A DNA stretch of 64,000 nt from an uncultured Pelagibacteraceae bacterium (GCA_902622545.1 CACNQD010000003.1:236756-300755); one strand, 5' to 3'; positions 36,587-46,670 are shown, numbered from the stretch's first letter. Numbers and translations: made by a program. Notes: generated by a model from the letters alone, not told the origin.

Positions 36587-38002
36587 ATGTTAAATAAACT
36601 TAGAAATTTCACTAAAACTAAACTGGCTACTGTATTAATAGGTATAATAATAATTCCTTTTGTCTTTTGGGGTATGGGAGGAGTTTTTCAAGGTGGCAAT
36701 ACGAATAATATAGCAAAGATTAAAAACGTAAATATTTCAACTGAAGATTTTTTTGATCACATAAGGTCTCTTAGAATTAATGAAGAAATCATTAGTAAAA
36801 ATATTGAAAATGATATTCTCACAGAAATTTTGAATGACTTATTGGCAAAAAAATTTATTGAATTAGAAATTAAAAAACTTGGTATTAATATAAATGATAA
36901 AAGTTTACTTTTAATTATTAAAAACAATAAAAACTTTTTAGATGAAAATAAAAAATTTAGTAGACTTAAGTATGAAAAATTTCTTTTAGAGAATAATATA
37001 ACCGCTTCAGAATTTGAAAAAAGATTAAAAAAAAGAGAGTTAGAAAAAATTCTTTTTAATTATTATAGCTCAGGCCTATATATTCCAGAATATCTGATAA
37101 AATATTTTAATTACAGTAAAAATCGAAGCATTGATGTTAAATATGTTTCTTTGGAAAGTAATTATAAAAAAAAGGAAGAATTCAATGAAACAGATATTAA
37201 GAATTACATTGAAACTAATAAAGACGATTTAAAAATAGATTTTGTTAATGTTAAATACGTAAAATTAACACCCGAAATCTTAACAGGATCATCAGATTAT
37301 AATGAAAGTTACTATGAAATAATAGACAAAATAGAAAATGAAATATTTAATAAGAACAGTTTGGAAGAACTGCTTAGTGAATATGAAGGAATTAAAATAA
37401 ATGAAATAAAGGAGCTAAGCCAAAAAAATGTAGACACAGATTTACAAGATATTTTTAATTATAAAGAAAGTGACCAAATACAAATTTTGGATAAAGAGGA
37501 TTATTTTTTAATATTTAAAAATGAAAATTATAGGCAAAAAATACCTAAAGTAGACAAAGACTTTTCATCTGAAATAAAAGAAATTTTATACAAGGAAAAT
37601 AGATACAATTATAATCAGAAATTATTTTCGAAAATTAGTTCTAATAAATTTAGTGATGATGATTTTAATAATATGGTTAAGATTAAAAATGAATATAAAA
37701 AAGCTCAAATTAAATCTATAAAAGATAACAATATTTTTGAGATAAATTCAGTGGAATTGATTTATTCAATGCCAATTAATAGTTTCATGCTAGTGACTGA
37801 TGATAAAGAAAATGTATATCTTTTGAAAATTTTAGGAATAAAAAATAATGATTTTAAGAGTGGTGACAAAGAAATATTTTTAAAAACTAGGGAAAAAATT
37901 AAGGATGAGATATATTCATCTTATGATCAGTTTTTAAATCAAAATTATAAAGTTGAAATAAATTATAATACGCTAGAAAGAACAGAAAATTATTTTAAAT
38001 AA
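36587..38002 (+). CDS. PpiD/SurA-N type periplasmic folding factor
   Basis: This 471-residue protein is anchored by one N-terminal membrane segment (LATVLIGIIIIPFVFWGMGG, about 13-32). A SurA-N/PpiD chaperone region follows, with the typical ILNDLLAKKFIELEIKKLGI and LRYEKFL-like helices. PpiD supports folding of outer-membrane and exported proteins. Its usual length is about 600 residues. Here the central parvulin prolyl-isomerase domain is short or highly diverged, and I cannot point to its active-site motif. It directly overlaps trpE by one base, the order seen in other alphaproteobacteria. Confidence 0.8.
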   Translation: MLNKLRNFTKTKLATVLIGIIIIPFVFWGMGGVFQGGNTNNIAKIKNVNISTEDFFDHIRSLRINEEIISKNIENDILTEILNDLLAKKFIELEIKKLGININDKSLLLIIKNNKNFLDENKKFSRLKYEKFLLENNITASEFEKRLKKRELEKILFNYYSSGLYIPEYLIKYFNYSKNRSIDVKYVSLESNYKKKEEFNETDIKNYIETNKDDLKIDFVNVKYVKLTPEILTGSSDYNESYYEIIDKIENEIFNKNSLEELLSEYEGIKINEIKELSQKNVDTDLQDIFNYKESDQIQILDKEDYFLIFKNENYRQKIPKVDKDFSSEIKEILYKENRYNYNQKLFSKISSNKFSDDDFNNMVKIKNEYKKAQIKSIKDNNIFEINSVELIYSMPINSFMLVTDDKENVYLLKILGIKNNDFKSGDKEIFLKTREKIKDEIYSSYDQFLNQNYKVEINYNTLERTENYFK

Positions 38003-39453
38003 TGCTTAATATTAAATTTGAAAAGTTTAAAAAAACGCATAAAAAAAAATTTAACCAAGTTTTATATTATGAGTTAAAATCGAAAAATTCCAAAGAGGTT
38101 GAAAACTTAATAAATAATTTTTTACAAGATAAAAATAGCTTTATTTTTGAATCTGTAGAAAAAGGAGTAATAAAAGGTAGATATACAATATTTGGAAAAA
38201 ATCCAGATAAAATATGGGAATTTAACAATAAAAATATTTATTACTTAAATAAAAATAAGAAAAAAAAAATCAAAGGTGATCCTGTTAAAATCTTAAATAA
38301 TATTATTAAAAATTTTAACTTTAAAACTCCAAAAAAATTGCCTCAATTATGTAGTTTGTTAGCCGGCTATTTTTCTTATGATACAATAAGATATTTTGAA
38401 AAAATCAAAGACACTTGTATTGATGATCTTAAAATACCAGATATTAGAATAATGCGACCAACTACTCTGGTAATACACGATAACTTAAAAAAAAAAATTT
38501 TTTTTATTAAAAATTGCTTTTCAGATAAAAAAATTTCTAACTATGAAAAAAAATATACAGACATTCAAGATGAGCTTAATAATTTAATTATTCAATCAAA
38601 AATCTCTGCAAGTTGCAAAGATAAAAATTTGGTAAAAAAAACTATTAAGTCAAATATTTCAAAAAAACAGTTTTTGGAAAATGTTAAAAAAGCAAAAAAA
38701 TACATACAAATTGGTGATATATTTCAAGTTGTTTTAAGTCAACGTTTTGAAACAAAGTTGACGAAAAAACCCCTTAGCATTTATAAAAGATTAAGATTGA
38801 CAAATCCGTCCCCTTTTATGTTTTATTTTAACTTTAAAGATTTTCAAATTATTGGCGCAAGTCCTGAGATCTTAGTTAGACTAAGAAATAATAAAGTTAC
38901 AATTAGGCCAATAGCGGGAACAAGGCCTCGCGGGAAAAATCTTAGTGAAGATAATTTTTATAAAAAGGATCTTTTATCAGATAAAAAAGAAATTTCCGAA
39001 CATCTTATGCTATTAGATCTAGGGAGAAATGATATTGGAAAAATTTCTAAAGTAAATACAGTAAAAGTAACAGAGCAATTTAAAATTGAGAAATACTCAC
39101 ATGTAATGCATATTGTTTCAAATGTGACGGGTGAATTCGATAAAAAAAGATCAAAATATGATACACTGATGGCGGGCTTCCCAGCAGGCACTGTATCAGG
39201 TGCACCAAAAATAAGAGCTATGGAAATTATTGATGAATTAGAAAAAAATAAAAGAAAAATTTATGCTGGAGGAATTGGTTATTTTTCTGCTAATGGTGAT
39301 TTTGATACTTGTATCGCATTAAGAACAGCATTAGCTAAAAATGGAAAATATTATGTACAAGCTGGAGCAGGTATTGTTGCTGATAGTATTCCAGAAAAAG
39401 AATTTCAGGAAACAGTAAATAAATCTAAAGCTTTAATTAAGGCTCTCGATTAA
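38002..39453 (+). CDS. trpE: Anthranilate synthase component I
   Basis: TrpE makes anthranilate from chorismate using ammonia from TrpG. The 483 residues show the feedback-site-like N-terminal ESVEKGVIKGRYTIFG, the active-site blocks GDIFQVVLSQRFE, FQIIGASPEILVR, RPIAGTRPRG, LLDLGRNDIGK, FPAGTVSGAPK and the C-terminal AGAGIVADS. It starts a trpE-trpG-trpD-trpC cluster with gaps of 0 or overlaps of 4 and 8 bp. No leader peptide or attenuator can be seen because ppiD abuts it. Confidence 0.96.
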   Translation: MLNIKFEKFKKTHKKKFNQVLYYELKSKNSKEVENLINNFLQDKNSFIFESVEKGVIKGRYTIFGKNPDKIWEFNNKNIYYLNKNKKKKIKGDPVKILNNIIKNFNFKTPKKLPQLCSLLAGYFSYDTIRYFEKIKDTCIDDLKIPDIRIMRPTTLVIHDNLKKKIFFIKNCFSDKKISNYEKKYTDIQDELNNLIIQSKISASCKDKNLVKKTIKSNISKKQFLENVKKAKKYIQIGDIFQVVLSQRFETKLTKKPLSIYKRLRLTNPSPFMFYFNFKDFQIIGASPEILVRLRNNKVTIRPIAGTRPRGKNLSEDNFYKKDLLSDKKEISEHLMLLDLGRNDIGKISKVNTVKVTEQFKIEKYSHVMHIVSNVTGEFDKKRSKYDTLMAGFPAGTVSGAPKIRAMEIIDELEKNKRKIYAGGIGYFSANGDFDTCIALRTALAKNGKYYVQAGAGIVADSIPEKEFQETVNKSKALIKALD

Positions 39454-40029
39454 ATGAAGATTGTATTAATAGATAATTACGATAGTTTTACTTATAACCT
39501 TTACCATTATATTTCCCAATTAAAGTGTAAAGTTGAGGTTTACAGAAACGATAAAATTGATGCAAAAACAATTTTAAGAAAAAAATTTAAAAAAATCGTT
39601 ATATCACCTGGACCTGGTAATCCAAGTCAATCAGGTAACTGTCTAAAGATAGTGAGATCAATTTATAAAAAAATACCTATATTAGGTGTTTGCTTAGGTC
39701 ACCAGATTATTGGTCAAGTTTTTGGTTCGAAAATAGTTCAGGCAAGAAAACTTATGCATGGTAAGACAAGTCTTATAGTTTCAAAACAAAAAGGAATTTT
39801 GAGGAATTTACCTAAGAATTTTGAGGCCACAAGATATCATAGTTTAATCGTAGATAAAAAAACCTTATCAAAAGAGCTCGAAATCACAGCGGAAACAAAG
39901 GATGGATTAATAATGGGTATTCAACATAAAAAATTTAATATACATGGTGTACAGTTTCATCCTGAAAGTATTAAAACAAAATTAGGTATTAAAATATTAA
40001 AAAATTTTATTGATTTAAGATATTCATGA
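39454..40029 (+). CDS. trpG: Anthranilate synthase component II (glutaminase)
   Basis: TrpG is a class I glutamine amidotransferase that supplies ammonia to TrpE. The triad is visible: Cys80 in GVCLGHQ and the histidine-glutamate pair in VQFHPESI near residue 170. The oxyanion motif SPGPGNPSQSG lies at 51-61. Its 191 residues are standard for a stand-alone component. It follows trpE with no gap and overlaps trpD by 4 bp. Confidence 0.95.
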   Translation: MKIVLIDNYDSFTYNLYHYISQLKCKVEVYRNDKIDAKTILRKKFKKIVISPGPGNPSQSGNCLKIVRSIYKKIPILGVCLGHQIIGQVFGSKIVQARKLMHGKTSLIVSKQKGILRNLPKNFEATRYHSLIVDKKTLSKELEITAETKDGLIMGIQHKKFNIHGVQFHPESIKTKLGIKILKNFIDLRYS

Positions 40030-41018
40030 AACATTTTATAGAAAAAATAAAGAATAAAGAAGATTTATCTTTTGAGGAGAGTAAAGCGGCCTTTAAATTA
40101 TTAATGGAAGGTAAAGTAAATGAGCAAGATATTTTTGACTTTCTAACATTTTTATCAGCAAAAGGCGAGGCCTCAGATGAAATTGCAGGTGGTGTTTACA
40201 TTCTCCGAGAAAAATCCAAAAGAGTTAATGTTGATAATTGTATTGATACTTGTGGAACTGGTGGTGATGGCATGAACACACTAAATATATCAACAGCATC
40301 TGCATTATTGCTTGCAAGTATGGGTGTTAAAGTTGCAAAACACGGTAATAAAGCTGTCTCCTCTAAATGTGGATCAGGAGATGTTTTAGAGGCATTAAAT
40401 ATAAATATTAATTTTGAACCAAAAGATATTGAAACTCAAGTAAACGAAAACAATTTTGGGTTCATGTTTGCGCCTAATTATCATAGTGCAATGAAGTTTG
40501 TGGGGCCAACTAGAAAAAAAATAGGTAAAAGGACAATATTTAATATGATTGGTCCTTTAAGTAGCCCTGCTTTAGTAAAAAGACAAGTAGTTGGAGTTTT
40601 TGAAAAGAAACTTCTAAAAATTTTTGCAAATGCTTTAAATAATTTGGATATTAAATTTGCTTGGATTGTAAATAGCGAAGACGGTTTAGATGAGATTTCA
40701 CCATATGCAAAAACAAATGTCATCCAATTAAAAGATAATAAAATTTCTGAAATTACAATTGATCCAAAAGAATTAAACATTAATGCAGATAAGTTTGAAA
40801 AAATTGTAGGAAATGATGCAAAATTTAATGCAAATAAGTTGATTAATATATTTAAAGGTGAAGACAATGATTTTTCTAAGGCTGTATGTCTAAATGCGGC
40901 CGCAGGTTTAATTGTATCGGAAAAATACGATGATTTTAAATTAGCTTATAATCACTCAAGAGATTTTATAAAGTCAGGAAAGTCTTATAAACATTTAATG
41001 GAAATCCAAAATGGCTGA
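40026..41018 (+). CDS. trpD: Anthranilate phosphoribosyltransferase
   Basis: TrpD joins anthranilate to PRPP, the second step of tryptophan synthesis. The 330 residues contain DTCGTGGDGMNTLNISTASA (the glycine-rich PRPP loop), KHGNKAVSSKCGSGDVLEAL and GPTRKKIGKRTIFNMIGPL. The C-terminal SEDGLDEISP carries the acidic magnesium-binding residues. It overlaps trpC by 8 bp. Confidence 0.95.
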   Translation: MKHFIEKIKNKEDLSFEESKAAFKLLMEGKVNEQDIFDFLTFLSAKGEASDEIAGGVYILREKSKRVNVDNCIDTCGTGGDGMNTLNISTASALLLASMGVKVAKHGNKAVSSKCGSGDVLEALNININFEPKDIETQVNENNFGFMFAPNYHSAMKFVGPTRKKIGKRTIFNMIGPLSSPALVKRQVVGVFEKKLLKIFANALNNLDIKFAWIVNSEDGLDEISPYAKTNVIQLKDNKISEITIDPKELNINADKFEKIVGNDAKFNANKLINIFKGEDNDFSKAVCLNAAAGLIVSEKYDDFKLAYNHSRDFIKSGKSYKHLMEIQNG

Positions 41019-41802
41019 AAATATTCTTGAAAAAATAATTAAAAAGAAAATCGAGAAAATTGAAAATTTAAAAAAAACTACAAAATTAGAGATTTTAATT
41101 GAATCAATAGATAAAAATAACTCTTTTATAAACTTTAAAGATAAAATTCAAAAAAATATAAATAATAGAAAATTATCTATTATTGCTGAAATAAAAAAAG
41201 CAAGCCCATCTGCTGGTATAATTATTAAAGATTATAATCCAGTAGAAATAGCTGATACTTACAATCAAAATAAAGTAACCTGTTTATCTGTTTTAACTGA
41301 AGAAGACTTTTTTTTAGGAAACCTAATACATATTAGTAAAATTAAAGAAAAAATTAAATTACCAATTCTCTGTAAAGATTTCTTCGTTGATAAATTTCAA
41401 GTTCCTTTAGCTAAAAGTTATGGAGCCGATGCAATACTAATTATAATGGCTGGTGTCAGTGAAACTTTAGCTAATGAGTTATATGAAGAAGCAATAAAAT
41501 TAAATATGACTGTAATTGTTGAGGTACATACAGTTGAGGAAGCTAAACAAGCACTAAAGTTTAAAAGTGCTCTTATAGGGATTAATAATAGAAACCTTAA
41601 AACTTTGAAAACTGACATAAATACAACTTTTGATATTCATGATGTTTTAAAAAATCATACTGGGCCACTAATATCTGAGAGTGGCATTAAAACAAAAGAA
41701 GAGCTGTTAGAACTATCTAATAAAACATCGATTAAAACTTTTTTAATTGGTGAATCACTTTTAAAAAATTTAGACAATAATTCTATTTTTTCAGTTCTGT
41801 AG
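41011..41802 (+). CDS. trpC: Indole-3-glycerol phosphate synthase
   Basis: TrpC closes the indole ring. The 263-residue TIM barrel shows IIAEIKKASPSAGII (catalytic lysine), CLSVLTEEDFFLG, LPILCKDFFVD, IVEVHTVEEAKQAL, IGINNRNLKTLKTD and LISESGIKTKEE. It is not fused to TrpF. The cluster ends here, and trpF, trpB and trpA are not in the window. An 88-bp gap with the LexA box follows. Confidence 0.95.
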   Translation: MAENILEKIIKKKIEKIENLKKTTKLEILIESIDKNNSFINFKDKIQKNINNRKLSIIAEIKKASPSAGIIIKDYNPVEIADTYNQNKVTCLSVLTEEDFFLGNLIHISKIKEKIKLPILCKDFFVDKFQVPLAKSYGADAILIIMAGVSETLANELYEEAIKLNMTVIVEVHTVEEAKQALKFKSALIGINNRNLKTLKTDINTTFDIHDVLKNHTGPLISESGIKTKEELLELSNKTSIKTFLIGESLLKNLDNNSIFSVL

Positions 41803-41851
41803 GCAAATAATCCCTAATTTACTGATCTTTTTAACTATTGTTAATTGTAGA

Positions 41852-41866
41852 GAACTTTTATAGAAC
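41852..41866 (-). promoter_or_regulatory. LexA box upstream of lexA
   Basis: Read on the minus strand the site is GTTC-TATAAAA-GTTC, a perfect match to the alphaproteobacterial SOS operator GTTC-N7-GTTC. It lies 25 bp before the lexA start codon, where bound LexA would overlap the promoter and repress its own gene. Confidence 0.85.
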
Positions 41867-41890
41867 ATTATTTGTACGATATTTGTTCTC

Positions 41891-42562
41891 ATGTTAACAA
41901 AAAAACAAAAAAATTTATTAATGTTCATCAACAAGAAGTTGAGAAGTTCAGGTGTATCTCCTTCTTATGAGGAGATGAAAGAATCGTTAAATTTGAAGTC
42001 AAAGTCTGGAATTCATCGTTTAATTAGTGCCTTGGAAGAAAGAGGTTTTATAAAAAGATTGGCACATAAAGCTAGAGCATTAGAGGTTGTTAAACTACCT
42101 GAAACCGCATCTGCAAATGATATTTATAACTCTTTTTCACCTAGTGTAATAAAAGGTGGTTTAGATGAAGAAGATTTAGAAAAGAATGAAGTTCCGGTTC
42201 TCGGCAAAATAGCTGCAGGAACGCCAGTTGAAGCAATACAAAATGAGGTATCGAGAGTTCCTTTACCCAATAATATTGAAAAAAATGGAGAGTACTTTGG
42301 TTTGAAAGTTCAAGGAGACTCAATGATTGAAGCGGGTATTAGTGAGGGTGATACGGTAATTGTTAAAAAAACAGATACAGCAGAAAATGGAAAAATTGTA
42401 GTTGCTTTAATTGATGACCATGAAGCTATGCTTAAAAGAATAAGAAGAAAAGGAAAAACAATAGCACTTGAGAGTGCAAACAAAAATTACGAGACCAAAA
42501 TCTTTGGTCCAGATAGAGTAAAAGTCCAGGGTGTTCTAGTATCTTTGTATAGAAACTTCTAA
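41891..42562 (+). CDS. lexA: LexA SOS repressor
   Basis: LexA represses DNA-damage genes and cleaves itself when RecA is activated. The N-terminal winged-helix domain (about 1-65) has [13 protein letters not shown] and [22 protein letters not shown]. The peptidase domain has the cleavage bond Ala109-Gly110 in GKIAAGTP, nucleophile Ser144 in GDSM and Lys182 in MLKRI. The 223 residues are typical for alphaproteobacteria. The operator at 41852-41866 indicates autoregulation. The gene is near trpC as in relatives, but without the moa/moe genes that often lie between them. Confidence 0.95.
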   Translation: MLTKKQKNLLMFINKKLRSSGVSPSYEEMKESLNLKSKSGIHRLISALEERGFIKRLAHKARALEVVKLPETASANDIYNSFSPSVIKGGLDEEDLEKNEVPVLGKIAAGTPVEAIQNEVSRVPLPNNIEKNGEYFGLKVQGDSMIEAGISEGDTVIVKKTDTAENGKIVVALIDDHEAMLKRIRRKGKTIALESANKNYETKIFGPDRVKVQGVLVSLYRNF

Positions 42563-42584
42563 AAAAATAGTTTACTAATATTAA

Positions 42585-43982
42585 ATGTCAAAAGTAGCAA
42601 CTAGATTTGCTCCATCGCCGACAGGGCCATTGCATATAGGTGGAGTTCGAACAGCTTTATTTAACTGGCTATATTCAAAAAATCAAAATGGTAATTTTTT
42701 TTTAAGAATTGAAGATACCGATAAAGAAAGATCTAAAGAGGAATATAGAAAACAAATTATTAATTCACTAAAATGGATAGGTATAAATTTTGATGGGGAG
42801 GAATACATACAATCAAAAAAAATAGATGATCATATTAAAGTTGCCCATGAATTATTAAATAAAGGTAGTGCTTATAAATGTTATTGTTCATCTGAAGAAA
42901 TTGAGGAACAAAAAAAGAGAGCTAAACAAAAAAAAATTCCATATATTTACGATAGAAAATGGAGAGATAAAAAAGAAACTGATGCTCCTAAAGATATAAA
43001 ACCAGTAATAAGATTTAAAAGTAAAATAGATGGAACATCTATATTAAAAGATTTAGTTCAAGGTGATGTTGAAATTGAAAATAATACGATCGAAGATTTT
43101 ATAATCTTAAGAAATGATGGTACTCCAACATATAATTTATCAGCAGCAGTGGATGACCATCAAATGAATATGTCACACATAATTAGAGGGGATGATCATA
43201 AGATAAATACTTTTAAACAAATTCAAATTTACCAAGCCATGAAATGGAAAATACCTTCTTTTGCTCATATACCATTAATACATACAATTGATGGAAAAAA
43301 GCTATCTAAAAGAGACAAGATCTCAACTTTAGATGATTATTCTAAGATTGGTATTATGCCTGATGCTCTTAGAAATTATCTCTTAAGATTAGGATGGTCT
43401 TACAAAGATAAGGAAATATTTACAATAGAAGAGAGTATTAAATATTTTAACCTTGAAGGTATAGGTAAATCTCCATCTAAGCTAGATATGAACAGAATTT
43501 TGTCTATGAACGAACACTACATTAAGAACATGAATGAAAATGACTTATTCAATCAACTGATTGAATACTGTAATAAATTTAAGAAAGAAATAAAGACTGA
43601 TAAAGAAGATAAAATAAGAAAATCAATATCGTTTTTAAAAAATAAAGCCAAAACTTTAGAAGATATATTTATCAATGGTCAGTATATAATCACTGATGAA
43701 GTAATATTTAATAAAGATGATATTAAATTAATTGATGAAAAGGCAAAAAAGGTAATTACTGACTTTAAAGCTCAATTTGAAAAGATAGATCAACCTAGCA
43801 GAGAAATTTTAGAACCAGTTATTAATGGTCTTATAAAATCTAATAACACAAATTTTAAAGGTGTTGGCCAGCCTTTAAGAATAGTATTAACTGGTTCAAA
43901 ATTTGGACCGGGAATATATGATATTATATTGTCTTTAGGAAAAAAAGAGGTTCAAAAAAGATTAGACGCCAAGATAGCTTGA
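42585..43982 (+). CDS. gltX: Glutamyl-tRNA synthetase
   Basis: This class I synthetase charges tRNA-Glu (and possibly tRNA-Gln). The 465 residues start TRFAPSPTGPLHIGGVRTAL with the HIGH-equivalent HIGG. The KMSKS equivalent is KKLSKRD. RIEDTDKERS, IIRGDDHKINTFKQ and the C-terminal anticodon-binding helices are present. It follows lexA by 22 bp and converges with lpxB, overlapping it by 21 bp. Confidence 0.95.
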   Translation: MSKVATRFAPSPTGPLHIGGVRTALFNWLYSKNQNGNFFLRIEDTDKERSKEEYRKQIINSLKWIGINFDGEEYIQSKKIDDHIKVAHELLNKGSAYKCYCSSEEIEEQKKRAKQKKIPYIYDRKWRDKKETDAPKDIKPVIRFKSKIDGTSILKDLVQGDVEIENNTIEDFIILRNDGTPTYNLSAAVDDHQMNMSHIIRGDDHKINTFKQIQIYQAMKWKIPSFAHIPLIHTIDGKKLSKRDKISTLDDYSKIGIMPDALRNYLLRLGWSYKDKEIFTIEESIKYFNLEGIGKSPSKLDMNRILSMNEHYIKNMNENDLFNQLIEYCNKFKKEIKTDKEDKIRKSISFLKNKAKTLEDIFINGQYIITDEVIFNKDDIKLIDEKAKKVITDFKAQFEKIDQPSREILEPVINGLIKSNNTNFKGVGQPLRIVLTGSKFGPGIYDIILSLGKKEVQKRLDAKIA

Positions 43983-45098
43983 AACTACAGCAGCAGCTTC
44001 AGCAGAGGAAGAGGTTTTAGATTTGATTTCATCTAATGTATTACTAACATTATTAATTTGTTTTTTCATAAGTTCTGGATTTTTTAAAAAATAAACGACA
44101 GATCTAAAGATTTCTTTTGAATTACATTCATTTTGAATTAATTCAGGTATTATTTCTTTTTGGTTAATAATATTAATTATATTAGCAAATTTCACTTTGA
44201 CTAAAAATTTTACAATAAAAAAATTTATTAAATTCATTTTATAGATAATAATTGATGGTATTTTTAAATTACAAATCTCTAAAGAAATAGTACCAGATTT
44301 AGCTACTGCAAATACAGATTTTGACAATATTTGAGATTTAATATTTTCATCCGATATAACGTCAACATTAATTAATTTTTTTTTTTTTAATTCATCTTTT
44401 ATTAAATTTTTATTTTGGTCAGTTGCATGAAAAATAAAATAATATTGATTAAATTTTTCATTCATTAATTTGATAAAATCTAATAGTATTGGTAATAATA
44501 AATTTGTTTCTGATGTTCGGCTTCCAGCAAACAAGGATATTATTTTTTTATCTTTTTTTATTAAATTAGATAAATCAGTCTTAATATGTTCTTTTTTTTC
44601 CAGTAAAGGATGGCCCACAAAAGTATTTATGATATTTTCTTTATCAAAGTATTTTTTTTCAAAATTGAATAGTAAAAGAATATGGTCTAAAAATTTTTTA
44701 AATTTTTTGATCCTACCTTCTCTCCAGACCCATACCTGGGGAGCAACATAATGAATAGTTTTTATCTTTGGATTTATCTTTTTAACTTTTTCAGCAACTC
44801 TTAAAGTAAAATCAGGGCTATCCACACTTAGTAATATGTCAGGATTAAATTCAATTATTTTTTTAACGGTTGTATTAATCTTGTTTCTGATTTTTAATAT
44901 ATTCAAAATAACGCTAGTAAAACCAATATAAGTTATTTCTTTAAGATCATATATAGATTTGACACCCTGTGAATTTAAATGAGAACCACCAACACTTAAA
45001 TATTCTACATCGGAATGTTTTTGTTTAAGTTTAGCAACTACCGTTGATGCTAATTTATCTCCTGAAGGTTCACCAGTTAAAATAAAAATTTTTTTCAT
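43962..45098 (-). CDS. lpxB: Lipid A disaccharide synthase
   Basis: LpxB joins UDP-diacylglucosamine and lipid X. The 378-residue GT-B enzyme shows TGEPSGDKLAS near the N-terminus, SVDSPDFTLRVAEKVK, HYVAPQVWVWREGRIKKF, FVGHPLLE, LFAGSRTSETN and AKSGTISLEICN. It overlaps lpxI by 4 bp and closes the lipid A cluster. Confidence 0.95.
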   Translation of the reverse strand: MKKIFILTGEPSGDKLASTVVAKLKQKHSDVEYLSVGGSHLNSQGVKSIYDLKEITYIGFTSVILNILKIRNKINTTVKKIIEFNPDILLSVDSPDFTLRVAEKVKKINPKIKTIHYVAPQVWVWREGRIKKFKKFLDHILLLFNFEKKYFDKENIINTFVGHPLLEKKEHIKTDLSNLIKKDKKIISLFAGSRTSETNLLLPILLDFIKLMNEKFNQYYFIFHATDQNKNLIKDELKKKKLINVDVISDENIKSQILSKSVFAVAKSGTISLEICNLKIPSIIIYKMNLINFFIVKFLVKVKFANIINIINQKEIIPELIQNECNSKEIFRSVVYFLKNPELMKKQINNVSNTLDEIKSKTSSSAEAAAVVSSYLGV

Positions 45099-45889
45099 TT
45101 TACAGAGATAAACATCCTATTTTTATTGGCAAAGCTAATACATTTGTTTTTATCTAAAAAAATGTGTTGTTTGTTTTTCACAACAATTCCTTTTAACCCA
45201 GCAGCTTTGCTTTGTTTCATTGTTTTTAAACCTACTGTAGGGAGATCAATTCTAAGGTCTTGTTTTTTCTTTGGAAATTTAACCATAACTCCATGATTTT
45301 TGAATTTTTTGCTTCTGCTTTTTTCTAACATTCTTTCAGTTCCACCCTTGCCTTCTATCGAAACAACTATATTGTTTCTAATTACAACACCTTGACTAAA
45401 ATTATATTGTTTTAAACTATTTAATGTTTTAATTGCTTTTTTGATATCCAATTTATCTTGTTTATTTGGTTTAATTCTTGAATAATTACCTCTTTTAAGT
45501 GTTAACTCCGGATTAAATTTAAGTGAATTTTCAGTTTTAATTTTGTTTTGTGCTAATATTTTTATAATTTCTTTAAGAATTGCTGCATCCCCAAGTGTGG
45601 ATGCCTTTATTATTCTTGGAATATAATAAATACCTTTGAGATCTAACTTTAATTTAGAAAAGTTTGGTTTATTGACTTTTCCTGCAAATAACACATTTTT
45701 GCAATTATTTTTCTTCAGAATATTGATAATTTTACCAAACTGGCCTAAAGAAACTGAATAAGTTTTTTTATTTTGTCTAAATTTTTTAGTTTTTGATAAA
45801 TCTATTATTAAATGTTTTATTTTTTTTTTCTTTATAGTTTTAAGAATTTGATTTGGAAAGTCTGTGTCGCCAAAGATTAATCCTATCAT
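45095..45889 (-). CDS. lpxI: UDP-2,3-diacylglucosamine pyrophosphatase LpxI
   Basis: LpxI (DUF1009) makes lipid X in bacteria that lack LpxH, a standard alphaproteobacterial feature. I place the start at 45889, one base after the lpxA stop, giving 264 residues beginning MIGLIFGDTDFP. A longer reading from 45943 would overlap lpxA by 53 bp. Family blocks are VSLGQFGKI, VLFAGKVNKPNFSKL, QGVVIRNNIVVSIEGKGGTERML, LRIDLPTVGLKTM and AAGLKGIVVKN. It sits between lpxA and lpxB. Its presence argues that the COG2908 protein at 2941-3762 is not needed as LpxH. Confidence 0.92.
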   Translation of the reverse strand: MIGLIFGDTDFPNQILKTIKKKKIKHLIIDLSKTKKFRQNKKTYSVSLGQFGKIINILKKNNCKNVLFAGKVNKPNFSKLKLDLKGIYYIPRIIKASTLGDAAILKEIIKILAQNKIKTENSLKFNPELTLKRGNYSRIKPNKQDKLDIKKAIKTLNSLKQYNFSQGVVIRNNIVVSIEGKGGTERMLEKSRSKKFKNHGVMVKFPKKKQDLRIDLPTVGLKTMKQSKAAGLKGIVVKNKQHIFLDKNKCISFANKNRMFISVK

Positions 45890-45890
45890 T

Positions 45891-46670
45891 TTATGAAAAA
45901 GGTGTACAAATAGATCTTTTTTTATCTTTAGTAATAAAATCAATCACATCTTTTACCAAAGAATTTTCTTTAAAGACGCCATTTAATTTATCAATATTTT
46001 CATTAATGTTTTTTGATGCGAATATTTTTTTATAAGCCTCCGATAGTTCCATTATTATTTTATTTTCAAATTTTGCTCTTCTTAAACCAATTAAGTTTAA
46101 TCCTTGTAAAATATTCCTATTTCCCGTTGAGAGGCCATAAGGAATAACATCATTTAGAACCCCTGTCATACCTCCTATCATTGCCATTTTACCAATTCTT
46201 GTAAATTGTTGGACTGCAGAATTTCCTCCTATAACTACATTGTCATCAATAATAACATGACCTCCTAATGGAACATTATTTGCTATGATAACATTATTAC
46301 CTACCATACAGTCGTGAGCGACATGGGAAGAAATCATAAAAAGACAATTATCTCCAATTTTTGTTGATCCTCCTCCACCAACTGTCCCTGGGTTTACGGT
46401 TACATATTCTCTAAATTTATTATTATTTCCAATAATTAACTTGGTATCTTCACCATTATATTTTAAATCTTGTGGATCATTACCTATAGATGCAAAAGGA
46501 TAGAATTTATTTCCACTTCCAATACTAGTATTTCCAACAATGTTTACATGGGAATAAATTACAACATTCTCGCTTATCTCAACGTTTGGGCCAATGACAC
46601 TGAAAGGACCAATTTTCACACTTGAATGAACTTTAGCATTTTTATCTACTATTGCAGTTTTATGTATCAT
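45891..46670 (-). CDS. lpxA: UDP-N-acetylglucosamine acyltransferase LpxA
   Basis: LpxA performs the first acylation of lipid A synthesis. The 259 residues form a left-handed beta-helix of hexapeptide repeats (from VHSSVKIGPFSVIGPNVEI onward) with the catalytic histidine in HVAHDCMVGNNV. Conserved blocks are YNGEDTKLIIGNNNKFREYVTVNPGT-type sequence near residues 73-98 and GLNLIGLRRAKF. The C-terminal helical region is short. It overlaps lpxD by 4 bp. Confidence 0.96.
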   Translation of the reverse strand: MIHKTAIVDKNAKVHSSVKIGPFSVIGPNVEISENVVIYSHVNIVGNTSIGSGNKFYPFASIGNDPQDLKYNGEDTKLIIGNNNKFREYVTVNPGTVGGGGSTKIGDNCLFMISSHVAHDCMVGNNVIIANNVPLGGHVIIDDNVVIGGNSAVQQFTRIGKMAMIGGMTGVLNDVIPYGLSTGNRNILQGLNLIGLRRAKFENKIIMELSEAYKKIFASKNINENIDKLNGVFKENSLVKDVIDFITKDKKRSICTPFS

